DNA of 64,000 bases. It comes from CBDCWA01 sp965223255 (GTDB taxonomy: Bacteria; Pseudomonadota; Alphaproteobacteria; Rhizobiales; Hyphomicrobiaceae). Of this stretch, positions 18,033 through 26,061 are shown in pieces. The first letter of the stretch is position 1, and each line of letters opens with the position of its first letter. The notes beneath the pieces are model-generated. The model ran no database searches. It saw only the letters and a program-made list of their open reading frames with translations, and was not told where the DNA came from. Position numbers and translations under genes: made by a program. The DNA lies in assembly GCA_965223255.1 (NCBI GenBank), contig CBDCWA010000004.1, forward strand, positions 1,240,001-1,304,000, in the 5' to 3' direction.

Positions 18033-19061
18033 ATGCTCAAAAAGTTCGCCCATCGGATCGGACTGGCAGGCGTCATAGGCGCCCTAGGCCTGACCATTGG
18101 CCTCGCGCCACAAGCACAAGCCGCAAAGGACCTCTTCAAAGGCAAGAAGATCAGCATCATGGTCCCGTTTGGTCCGGGCGGTGGCTATGACACTTATGCC
18201 CGCATCATGGCACCGTTCTTCGCCAAGTATCTGGACGCGACGGTGATTGTTCAAAACAAGCCCGGTGCCGGCGGCCTGCTTGGCCTTGGACAGGTATACA
18301 AGGCCAAAGCCGATGGCAGCCAGTTGATATTTTTCCAGGGTACGGGCGCTGCGGCAGCACAAATTATCGGCCACAAGAACGTGCGTTATGATCTGCTCAA
18401 GATGAGCCACATTGCAACGGTGGCATATTCCCCGTGGCTAATTCTGGTCCAACCAAAATCACCATTCAATACCATCGCTGACATGCAAGCAGCAAAAAAA
18501 CCAATCATTTGGGCTGGTAGCGGCCCGACGGCCAGCGGCGCCACGGGCTCCCGCTTTTTGTGTACGGCGCTCAAGTTGAAATGCAGGGTGGTACTTGGCT
18601 ACAAAGGTTCGAAGAGTTCGGTATTGGCACTGGCCCGAAAAGAGGTCGACGCCTACTACGTATCGGATTCGTCTGCAGACAAATATGTATCCGGCGGCAG
18701 CGCCAAAGCCGTAATCAATACCAGCAGAACCAAGTCGCGCTTTTTCCCCAAGCACAAGTCGATCTATGACGTAGTGAAATTGCCAGCCAATGCCAAGTGG
18801 TTGATCGAATACCACAACAAGCTTGAGAAGCTCGGCCGTTTGCTGTCTGGCCCTCCAGGTATGCCGGCTGATCGACTAGCCCTGCTGCGCAAAATGGCCA
18901 AAGACATCCTAAATGACAAAGAGTTTGTCGCAACGGCTGAAAAACGCCGCCGCTACATCCTCTACAGCAATGCGGCCGATACAGTTGCGGCATTAAAGGG
19001 TGTTTTGAAGATTTCTGCATCAGAAAAGAGGCGCGTTCTGAAACTGATTCAAGGCAAATGA
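18033..19061 (+). CDS. Bug/TctC-family periplasmic receptor (orphan)
   Basis: 342 residues with a signal peptide (about 1-31, ending PQAQAA). The mature part has MVPFGPGGGYDTYARI and NKPGAGGLLG ligand loops of the Bug family but is divergent from the first TctC in this window and carries two Cys (FLCTALKLKC) that could form a disulfide. No tctA or tctB follows, so it must work with permease subunits encoded elsewhere or act as a sensor, which is common for Bug proteins. It is divergent from iclR, making it a likely part of that regulon. Confidence 0.9.
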   Translation: MLKKFAHRIGLAGVIGALGLTIGLAPQAQAAKDLFKGKKISIMVPFGPGGGYDTYARIMAPFFAKYLDATVIVQNKPGAGGLLGLGQVYKAKADGSQLIFFQGTGAAAAQIIGHKNVRYDLLKMSHIATVAYSPWLILVQPKSPFNTIADMQAAKKPIIWAGSGPTASGATGSRFLCTALKLKCRVVLGYKGSKSSVLALARKEVDAYYVSDSSADKYVSGGSAKAVINTSRTKSRFFPKHKSIYDVVKLPANAKWLIEYHNKLEKLGRLLSGPPGMPADRLALLRKMAKDILNDKEFVATAEKRRRYILYSNAADTVAALKGVLKISASEKRRVLKLIQGK

Positions 19062-19077
19062 CAAAACACTAACGAAT

Positions 19078-19103
19078 AGGTTGGCGGTGACAGCTGCCAA
19101 CCT
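19078..19103 (+). terminator. hairpin after orphan tctC
   Basis: Perfect eight-base stem AGGTTGGC / GCCAACCT with a ten-base loop, 16 bp after the receptor stop and 28 bp before the aldolase start. There is no T-run after it, so it may act as an mRNA-stabilising or partial stop element rather than a full terminator. Confidence 0.45.
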
Positions 19104-19130
19104 CCGATTTGGGGTAAAGGACAATCACGG

Positions 19131-19916
19131 ATGACGACTTCGACCACACACAAGCGAAAACCTGATTCGCCAAACAGCCGCATCAGTGAACAAGAATGGC
19201 AAACGCGTGCGGCCCTGGCAGCGGGCTGCCGCGTGACCCAACACTTCGGTTGGAACAACTCTATTAGAAATCACTTTACCGCACGCGTGCCGGATGAACC
19301 GGACAAATTCCTTATGAACCCGGTCGGTCTGACTTGGGATGAAATCACGGCATCGGATTTTCTGAAAGTCGACTTTGACGGCAATGTTTATACGGAATCT
19401 GATTTACCACCCGGTCCCGCAGGGCTTAGCTTTCATGGCGCCATCCTGAAGGCCAATCCCCACCTCCAGTGTTCATTCCATTTGCATGAGCCAAATGGTG
19501 TCGCCGTTTCAGCAATGCAGGACGGGCTCATTTATGCAACCCAGGAATCCCTCTCTCTTTACGGCCTAGTCGGCTACCACGAATTCGAGGGCCTTGCAGA
19601 CGACGCCGAAGAGGGCAAACGCATTGCCGACGAACTGACGGAAAAGGTATGCATTATCATGCACAATCATGGTTTGTTGAGCGTCGGACGCAGCATTTAC
19701 GAGGGCTTCTATTATATGCAGCGCTTAATCGAGGCATGCCAAATACAGGTAAGACTGATGTCGACCGGCGCCGAAGTCCGACATATACCAAAGGACATCT
19801 GCGAGCATACATACAGGCAATTTCAAAAGCGCGCCGAAAATCGACCGATCGGCCTTGCCGACTGGACGGCTTATGTCCGCCTCGCCGAGCGTCTCGATCC
19901 AGCCTACAAGAACTGA
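19131..19916 (+). CDS. class II aldolase/adducin-domain protein
   Basis: 261 residues. Metal-site histidines of the family are in FHLHEPNG (usually HTHSP) and MHNHGLLSVG; the N-terminal block GWNNSIRNHFTARVP matches the GNLSxR region with changes. It may split or decarboxylate a hydroxy-keto acid using a divalent metal, or be a non-aldolase member of the family. It lies 70 bp after the orphan TctC gene on the same strand, so it probably metabolises the compound bound by that receptor. The unusual Trp-Asn-Asn in place of the common Gly-Asn motif is a caution on assigning activity. Confidence 0.85.
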   Translation: MTTSTTHKRKPDSPNSRISEQEWQTRAALAAGCRVTQHFGWNNSIRNHFTARVPDEPDKFLMNPVGLTWDEITASDFLKVDFDGNVYTESDLPPGPAGLSFHGAILKANPHLQCSFHLHEPNGVAVSAMQDGLIYATQESLSLYGLVGYHEFEGLADDAEEGKRIADELTEKVCIIMHNHGLLSVGRSIYEGFYYMQRLIEACQIQVRLMSTGAEVRHIPKDICEHTYRQFQKRAENRPIGLADWTAYVRLAERLDPAYKN

Positions 19917-19996
19917 TGCAAACCCGTCAGCCACCAAAAACAAGACGATCGGTTTGCTTGGCCCAGCACAAACTGACGTCTATTTAACAACTGCGC

Positions 19997-20788
19997 CTAG
20001 TACCAAACATCACCCTTCTTTATGCCCTGGCCTTGCGGAAGTTCGAACTGCCCCTGTGGCAAGCCATGTAGATAGGCAATCACCTCATCGGAATGGAGCA
20101 CATTGGCGTATTTGGCATTCATATCGCAAAGGTTGATAGCGTGGCTCGCCTGACTGCGGTCGAAACAACCGTCTTCCACGACCGTCGTGCGAAAATTCAG
20201 TGAGAATGAATCGATCACGGTTGCCCTGACACATCCCGACGTCGTCGTACCCGTTACGATAACGCTATCGCAGCCCAGGTACTGCAGATAGCTTTGTAGC
20301 GGCGATCCGAAAAATCCGGATGGTTTCTCCTTGCGCACCACAATATCGCGCGAACCAGGCTCGATCTCTTTGACGATGACATTGCCATCCATCCCGCCAT
20401 AAGTCTCCGCCTCAATCGTCACCTCGCGATCTTCCCCCGATCGCGCATTTTTCCACGACCAGGAACCAGCATTCCAATTGTCCGGCCGCCGCGTCCCAGT
20501 CGTGTAAATGACGGGCACGCCCTTGCTGCGGCAAATGTCAATCAGCTTTTGCAACACCGGGATCGCCGCCCAGCCCTCTTCGCCACACGAATTGCGCCAC
20601 TTTTTAATCGACTCAAGAATTGGCAGCGACTGCTCACCGACAAACGCATAGTTGACATCAATCACCAACAGGGCCGGACGCTGTCCCCATTCCGCCAGCG
20701 CCCCATAGCCGGAGGCTGCAAACACTTCCTTGTCGCGCGCGGTCAAAAACTTATCCCAAATTCGCTCGCGCACCTGCTCATCGCTCAT
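19997..20788 (-). CDS. isochorismatase-like cysteine hydrolase (N-carbamoylsarcosine amidase group)
   Basis: 263 residues from the ATG at 20788, preceded by GGAG; a GTG three codons upstream is less likely. The catalytic triad of the family is visible: Asp in LLVIDVNYAFVG, Lys in VVRKEKPSGFFGS and Cys in TGTTTSGCVRATVID. The long N-terminal extension and insert with GSWSWKNA resemble N-carbamoylsarcosine or maleamate amidohydrolases. It should hydrolyse an amide or carbamoyl C-N bond. It converges with the class II aldolase gene and has its own promoter region. Confidence 0.87.
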   Translation of the reverse strand: MSDEQVRERIWDKFLTARDKEVFAASGYGALAEWGQRPALLVIDVNYAFVGEQSLPILESIKKWRNSCGEEGWAAIPVLQKLIDICRSKGVPVIYTTGTRRPDNWNAGSWSWKNARSGEDREVTIEAETYGGMDGNVIVKEIEPGSRDIVVRKEKPSGFFGSPLQSYLQYLGCDSVIVTGTTTSGCVRATVIDSFSLNFRTTVVEDGCFDRSQASHAINLCDMNAKYANVLHSDEVIAYLHGLPQGQFELPQGQGIKKGDVWY

Positions 20789-20915
20789 GTCACACACTCC
20801 AGTTCCTAGAAATATTCTTGATGGCCATCACACCGGTATATAGAAGCTAATGCCGCGGCCACGATTGTCAAATCAAACACAGCGATCAATGCAGTCGGGT
20901 TGATCGTTGGGCCAA

Positions 20916-22055
20916 TTACATCGTCTTGCCCCTCTTTCGCCCACCGTCTTTCGGTACCCCTAATTCCTTCTCGCGCTCCAGCAAAGCCGCCTTGCGTTCA
21001 AGGCCCCAGCGATAACCGCTCAGTCCCCCGTCCCGCCGAATGACCCTGTGACATGGCACCACGACAGCGACTGGATTGGCGGCGCACGCCTTGGCCACCG
21101 CCCGGCTTGCCGTTGGTCGGCCAATAGTTTCTGCAACATCGCTATAACTCCGCGTCTCCCCCGCCGGAATGTCCTGCAACGCAGCCCAAACCCGGTGTTC
21201 GAACGCCGTGCCCTGGACGTCCAACGGTAGTTCCATCGACAATTCCGGCTGTTCAATCTTCCCGACAACTTTTGCAAGCAAGTCTTGCAGGTTGCCTCCC
21301 CCTTCAACGCGCTCCGCCTTCGGAAACAACGCGGCTAGCTCTGCAAGCAATTCTGCTTTTCCCCGGCGACCCTTATCACCAAGTCTGACCGCACACACAC
21401 CGTTTGGTGTTGTCGCCACGAGAACTGCACCAAGCCAGCAAGGCCCGATGGCATAGCGGATGGTTTGGCCGGCGCCACCGGCCTTATACGTCGCTGGTGT
21501 CATTCCAAGTTTGGCAATCGCCCCCTCATAAAATCGGCTGGAAGAGTTATAACCTGCCGTTACCAAGGTATCCCCGATGGAACCATACTTGCCATCGGCG
21601 AGCCCCGCCCGCGCACTTTGATCTCTCAATGCCCTGGCATATTGCGCCGGAGACAGCCCGACAATCCGCCGAAACAGCTTTTGGAAATGCGCCGCGCTCA
21701 AGCCGCTCTCCGTGCTGAGCCGCACAAGACCCGGCGCTTTCAAGCCTGTCAAAAGACTATCCTCGATTAAACGACAAGCTTCGGCCACCCGTTGCACATC
21801 TATTTGCGCCTGCGACATCTCATTTGGCCTGCAGCGAAGGCAGGCACGGTAGCCGTCGTTTTCCGCATCGCAATTGAGACGGTAGAACGATACGTTTGCG
21901 CGATTGGGTCGGCGAGATGGGCAGCTCGGCCTGCAATAAACGCCTGTGGTGCGCACCGCAAATACGAATAGTCCGTCGGCCGCGCTATCCCGCCTCAATA
22001 CCGTTTGCCATTGCGCTTCGGTTATACTGCTCTGCTCTGGCATCATTGGTTGCAA
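20916..22055 (-). CDS. ada: Ada: methylphosphotriester sensor and O6-methylguanine-DNA methyltransferase
   Basis: 379 residues, full-length Ada layout. The N-terminal zinc domain has Cys41, 45, 72 and 75 with the same spacing as E. coli Ada (38/42/69/72); the first takes methyl from phosphotriesters. An AraC-type helix-turn-helix is in the middle (residues about 90-190) and the C-terminal methyltransferase has the PCHRVIRRDG active site. It repairs alkylated DNA and, once methylated, activates alkylation-response genes. It appears monocistronic. A downstream Met (codon 5) could be the real start. Confidence 0.96.
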   Translation of the reverse strand: MQPMMPEQSSITEAQWQTVLRRDSAADGLFVFAVRTTGVYCRPSCPSRRPNRANVSFYRLNCDAENDGYRACLRCRPNEMSQAQIDVQRVAEACRLIEDSLLTGLKAPGLVRLSTESGLSAAHFQKLFRRIVGLSPAQYARALRDQSARAGLADGKYGSIGDTLVTAGYNSSSRFYEGAIAKLGMTPATYKAGGAGQTIRYAIGPCWLGAVLVATTPNGVCAVRLGDKGRRGKAELLAELAALFPKAERVEGGGNLQDLLAKVVGKIEQPELSMELPLDVQGTAFEHRVWAALQDIPAGETRSYSDVAETIGRPTASRAVAKACAANPVAVVVPCHRVIRRDGGLSGYRWGLERKAALLEREKELGVPKDGGRKRGKTM

Positions 22056-22252
22056 ACCCGTTCATGCTACCGGCGCGGATTGATTGTGCGCCGCAGCTAT
22101 GAGACTACCAAGACAATTCGCTAAGATGGTATCCGAAACTTGTGCTCAAATTGGCCGCGCCGATAGCAGCCTGCACGGCATCAAGGCTGTTTCCAAGACG
22201 CCTGATGCTCGGTTAGGCTGCAAACCACCACCCCTTAACAAACCCTATTCCG

Positions 22253-23149
22253 ATGACCGACCATTTGCCAACCGCCCTACCCTTTGATCCAAATCCCCGG
22301 CCACCCAGCTGGCGCCTGCCCGAGGGTGCCTGCGACACCCACTTCCACGTCTTTGGCCCACCACACAAATTCCCATATTCAGCCCAGCGCCGATACGAAC
22401 CGTCAGCGGCACCAATCGAATACTATTGGGACATGCAAAAGATAACCGGCCTCACGCGCGGCATCATTGTTCAACCGACCGCTCATGGCCTCGACAATAG
22501 CGCCATAGTGGATGCCATCGCCCGCTCGGACGGCCGTCTCAAAGGCGTCGCCTGTTTCAACGAGGAAACAACCGATGCGCAACTGGACGCCTTAAAGGCA
22601 GCCGGTATTGTCGGCGCCCGCTTCTCACTAATGTCAGACCGTCCCGGCACACGCACAAATATCGAACACGCCTTACCCCGCCTCGCCAAGCGCGGCTGGT
22701 CGCTTCACCTACACATTGAAGCGAACGAACTGCTGGCGTGCGAAAGTTTCCTCAGGGAATTGCCGGGTCCCGTCATTATCGATCACATTGCCCGTATCAA
22801 TCCCAAAGACGGACTGCAACAGCCGGCGTTTCAGCTACTACTTGATCTATTGTCTGATGATCGCTTCTGGACCAAACTTTGCTGCCTGGACAAACTCAGC
22901 GCCTGCCCCGCACCGAGTACGCCGGACGCCATTCCATATCTGGACACCATCCCGTTTGCGAAGGCGGCAATAGAAAAAGCCCCAGACCGAGTTATCTGGG
23001 GCACTGACTGGCCACACGGTAATACGTTTACGCTGGGCCGCATCCCTAATGAGGGTGCGCTTCTCGATCTATTCGCGGCAATCTCACCTGATAGAGAAAC
23101 CCGCAATCGGATATTGGTGGACAACCCGGCACGCCTCTATCGCTTTTAG
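22253..23149 (+). CDS. metal-dependent TIM-barrel hydrolase, LigI-like amidohydrolase 2 family
   Basis: 298 residues. The opening CDTHFHVFGP gives the HxH of the amidohydrolase barrel; WGTDWPHGN near residue 250 supplies the conserved Asp. The GARFSLMSDRPG and LHLHIE segments and overall length match 2-pyrone-4,6-dicarboxylate lactonase (LigI) relatives. It should hydrolyse a lactone or similar ring in an aromatic or sugar-acid route. It stands alone between Ada and an IF-1 gene, converging with the latter, so context does not fix the substrate. Confidence 0.87.
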   Translation: MTDHLPTALPFDPNPRPPSWRLPEGACDTHFHVFGPPHKFPYSAQRRYEPSAAPIEYYWDMQKITGLTRGIIVQPTAHGLDNSAIVDAIARSDGRLKGVACFNEETTDAQLDALKAAGIVGARFSLMSDRPGTRTNIEHALPRLAKRGWSLHLHIEANELLACESFLRELPGPVIIDHIARINPKDGLQQPAFQLLLDLLSDDRFWTKLCCLDKLSACPAPSTPDAIPYLDTIPFAKAAIEKAPDRVIWGTDWPHGNTFTLGRIPNEGALLDLFAAISPDRETRNRILVDNPARLYRF

Positions 23150-23183
23150 CCGTGCCCCTAGGCCCGCATTCTCGCCCAACGGT

Positions 23184-23462
23184 TTAGCGACGACGGAAGT
23201 TCTGCTTCCGCTGTCCTCCACCGGCCGGCCTTGGTCCGGATTCCGTTTTGTGACGGAACACGATGCGCCCCTTTTCGAGATCATAGGGCGTCATTTCGAC
23301 CGTCACTTTATCACCAGCGATCGAGCGAATACGGTTACGCTTCATTCGCCCCGCGGTGTAGGCGACAATTTCGTGGCCATTTTCAAGACGGACCCTAAAG
23401 CGTCCGTCGGGAAGAACCTCAACCACCGATCCTTCAAATTCCAGCAATGCTTCCTTTGCCAT
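23184..23462 (-). CDS. infA: translation initiation factor IF-1, extended paralogue
   Basis: 92 residues from the ATG at 23462. Residues 1-72 are a clear IF-1 OB fold (MAKEALLEFEGSVVEVLP, RFRVRLENGHEIVAYTAGRMKRNRIR, GDKVTVEMTPYDL, GRIVFRHK). It adds a basic tail of about 20 residues ending in Gln-Asn-Phe-Arg-Arg-Arg that canonical IF-1 lacks. It should bind the 30S A site during initiation. The lack of translation-gene neighbours suggests a second copy beside a housekeeping infA elsewhere. GGAG lies about eight bases before the ATG. Confidence 0.92.
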   Translation of the reverse strand: MAKEALLEFEGSVVEVLPDGRFRVRLENGHEIVAYTAGRMKRNRIRSIAGDKVTVEMTPYDLEKGRIVFRHKTESGPRPAGGGQRKQNFRRR

Positions 23463-23512
23463 TCGTACTCCTTGAATTTGTGCACGATACACGATTGGAG
23501 TGCACATCCAAC

Positions 23513-23531
23513 CAGCCGTCAATGACGGCTG
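23513..23531. promoter_or_regulatory. 19-bp palindrome upstream of IF-1 paralogue
   Basis: CAGCCGTCA and TGACGGCTG flank one central base, 51 bp before the IF-1 start codon. The one-base centre suits a dimeric DNA-binding protein better than an RNA hairpin. No regulator can be named. Confidence 0.4.
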
Positions 23532-23754
23532 TTCAACTCACCTAAATAGGTTTTGTGGACTGCCTACCAGCTTAAGCGATATCAGAACAGTAAATTCTGC
23601 TAGATATCATTGCCGACTAACATGTTATCGCGGCCAGAACCCCGCCGTTGGCGGTTACAATCCGGTTCGGCCGCCGTTGCGGGCCGAAGAAGCCCGAACC
23701 CTGTCAGAGGACCGTATGACCATCCACCGGGCTTAAGTAGGGTGAAAAGGAGAA

Positions 23755-24444
23755 ATGTCAATGCGCCAGCAAAATTGGACCCGCATGGCGGGACGCGATT
23801 TTTTCACCGTTTCCGTGAGCGGCACAGGAGCAGGCGACCAGGCCAAGGAAAGCCGTGTCGCCATCGAAACCGCCCTTGCTATCCTCGACGAGTCGGGCTT
23901 TAGGCCCGATCAGTTGGCGCGAAGCCGCTTGTGGGCAAGGGATGCTGAAAGTCGCCAAATTGCAAGTAATGTGCGCCGCGACCTCCTAGCGGACAGCGCC
24001 AGAAGTGCCAGTGCGAGCTTTATTGATCCAAATCGCCTCGCGCAGAACGCCACAATGATGATCGATCTGACAGTACTTGCAACCCAATCGACACCCGCCG
24101 AAAAGACGATCCAAGAATACGACCCACCCATGACTCCGGCCATGTTCGTCGCTTTCGATGGCATGGTCTTCTTCTCCGGCTACACCAGCATGGCAGCAAA
24201 TCTCGGCGCACAGCTCGCCGAGATACGCGCCGGCTTCGACCGTTTTCTCGAGATCGCTGGCACCAATTGGAGCCAAGTAACAAATATTTCTGTCTTTCTT
24301 GCCCGGCCTGAAAATTCGGGCGCCGCCTTGGCCGAGATCGCTGCCAACCTGCCGCCACTCGATTGCCGCCAAACCACAACCCTCGTAGAGGGTTTCTCAG
24401 CGCCCGAAAAGCGCGTGGAAATCGAAGTCACCGCAAAGCTTTAA
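23755..24444 (+). CDS. RidA/YjgF-like protein with two domains
   Basis: 229 residues that look like two RidA-type halves. Residues 1-105 have the AGRDFFTVSVSGTG start and a helix with ALAILDESGFRPDQLARSRLWARD. Residues 120-229 have FVAFDGMVFFSGYTSM, QLAEIRAGFDRFLEIAGTNWSQVTNISVFLA and end TTTLVEGFSAPEKRVEIEV. RidA trimers deaminate reactive enamine or imine intermediates, but the Arg needed for this (usually in CxRxEV near the C terminus) is not in its usual context, so another role is possible. It precedes the first cupin gene by 245 bp on the same strand. Confidence 0.75.
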   Translation: MSMRQQNWTRMAGRDFFTVSVSGTGAGDQAKESRVAIETALAILDESGFRPDQLARSRLWARDAESRQIASNVRRDLLADSARSASASFIDPNRLAQNATMMIDLTVLATQSTPAEKTIQEYDPPMTPAMFVAFDGMVFFSGYTSMAANLGAQLAEIRAGFDRFLEIAGTNWSQVTNISVFLARPENSGAALAEIAANLPPLDCRQTTTLVEGFSAPEKRVEIEVTAKL

Positions 24445-24689
24445 ACCCGAAGCACATGTCTGGCCATTAACCACGGAAGACCAGCCTGGCCTTACCCTCG
24501 AAGATCAAGCGTTGGCCGGCCCCAGACTTGACAAGATCGGACTTTGTAGCGACTTCTAGGCCAACAAAGTTCAATTGTTTGCATCGACAGCCCCCGCGCG
24601 GTCGCCACGCGTATCTTGCGAAAAATACCGACTGGCGACCGGGGCACCTATTACGGCTGATGCGGACATCAACCCGACGGCATAGGGAG

Positions 24690-25928
24690 ATGACAGTGGC
24701 CCACGACGTACCAGGAAAAGACGAGGTTTCTCATTGGCATGAGCCAGGTGGCTTAAGAAAGGCCGGGCTTGGCGAATTCAAGAAGCAGCCGACCCCCTAT
24801 GATGCCTTTATGGCGTCGGAAGGCATCCCGACCTTCCGCGACATTGGCATTTCCAAGGTCCAAAACCTGCCTCTGGTCGATTGGCCGCGCATGGGTGGCA
24901 AGGGTCACTTCATTCAGCTTTATGGCACCGAGACCAAATGGGGCTGTTATGTCGTTGAAGTGCCGCCCGGCGGTGCGCTCAATGTTGAAAAGCACATGTA
25001 TGAAGAAATCTTCCTGGTCATTGAGGGCCGTGGCTCGACGGAAGTCTGGGTCGATGGCGATTCGAAAAAGCATGTGTTCGAGTGGCAAAAGGGGTCGATG
25101 TTTTCGATCCCGATGAACGCTTACCACCGCATCGTCAATGCAACGTCTGGCGGCGCCCTCTTGCTTGCCGGTACCACGGCGCCGAATGTCATGAATATGC
25201 TCCAGAACAAGGATGCAGTTTTTGACAATCCATTCGTCTTCAAGGATCGGTTCTCGGGCGCTGATGATTTTTACAAACCCAATGATGATATCGAGCCCGA
25301 TCCGGTGCGCGGTCTTGCCATGCGGCGGACCAACTTCATACCCGATGCCATCAATTGCGATCTACCGCTCGACAATCGCCGCTCCGTCGGCTATCGCCGC
25401 GTTGAGCCGTTCATGACCAACAATGCCTTTTATTTCTGGATCGGCCAGCACGAAAACGGCCGCTATTCAAAAGGTCATGCCCACACCTCAGCCGCTGTTC
25501 TCATCTGTTTGAAGGGCAAGGGCTACACCTATTCCTGGCCTGAGCGTTGTGGCGAACAACCATGGGTCAATGGTCACGAAGATCAGATCCGCCGGCTTGA
25601 CTATGAACCGATCGGCATGGTGACGGCAGCGCCGGGTGGCGCACGCTGGTATCACCAGCATTTCTCCGTCTCAAAAGACGATTTCCGGTTGACGGCATGG
25701 TTCGGCCCGCACAATCCGGGGCGTGATCCAGGCGCACCTGGTGAAAAGCACACCGATTATACCGCCATCGACGTCCACAAAGGCGGCACGGCCATTCCCT
25801 ATTGGATGGAAGATCCGTACTTGCGCAACGAATACGAGACGACGCTGAAGGAAAACGGTGTCACCTGTCGAATGGACCCCAATTGGTACGATCGACCCGC
25901 CGAAGAACAGCACATGAGCGTCGTATAA
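24690..25928 (+). CDS. double-cupin protein, module 1
   Basis: 412 residues from ATG 24690; a GTG at 24696 has better spacing to GGGAG and may be the true start. The N-terminal cupin (about 85-175) has EKHMYEEIFLVIEGRGS and a distal His in AYHRIVN. The C-terminal cupin (about 265-370) has KGHAHTSAAVLICLKGKGY and WYHQHFS, giving an HxH plus HxH site without the usual Glu. It resembles gentisate-dioxygenase-type bicupins in layout but no reaction can be assigned. It is followed by an intrinsic terminator and then the EutA-like ATPase gene on the same strand. It is related to the two bicupins of module 2. Confidence 0.85.
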   Translation: MTVAHDVPGKDEVSHWHEPGGLRKAGLGEFKKQPTPYDAFMASEGIPTFRDIGISKVQNLPLVDWPRMGGKGHFIQLYGTETKWGCYVVEVPPGGALNVEKHMYEEIFLVIEGRGSTEVWVDGDSKKHVFEWQKGSMFSIPMNAYHRIVNATSGGALLLAGTTAPNVMNMLQNKDAVFDNPFVFKDRFSGADDFYKPNDDIEPDPVRGLAMRRTNFIPDAINCDLPLDNRRSVGYRRVEPFMTNNAFYFWIGQHENGRYSKGHAHTSAAVLICLKGKGYTYSWPERCGEQPWVNGHEDQIRRLDYEPIGMVTAAPGGARWYHQHFSVSKDDFRLTAWFGPHNPGRDPGAPGEKHTDYTAIDVHKGGTAIPYWMEDPYLRNEYETTLKENGVTCRMDPNWYDRPAEEQHMSVV

Positions 25929-25962
25929 CGCGACGCGCACTGCATCGTGCCGCATAACGCGT

Positions 25963-25986
25963 GGCGCCTTCGGGCGCCGCTTCTTT
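25963..25986 (+). terminator. UUCG-capped hairpin after module 1 cupin
   Basis: GGCGCC-TTCG-GGCGCC (25963-25978) followed by GCTTCTTT. A stable tetraloop hairpin 34 bp after the cupin stop and 84 bp before the EutA-like gene; the short T-run suggests partial termination that could lower ATPase relative to cupin expression. Confidence 0.65.
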
Positions 25987-26061
25987 GAAATCACCACCCT
26001 AAGATCCATGCCTATCGCATCGCCAAAGACAGGCGCCTAAACTCCGAAGGACCCCACCAAT

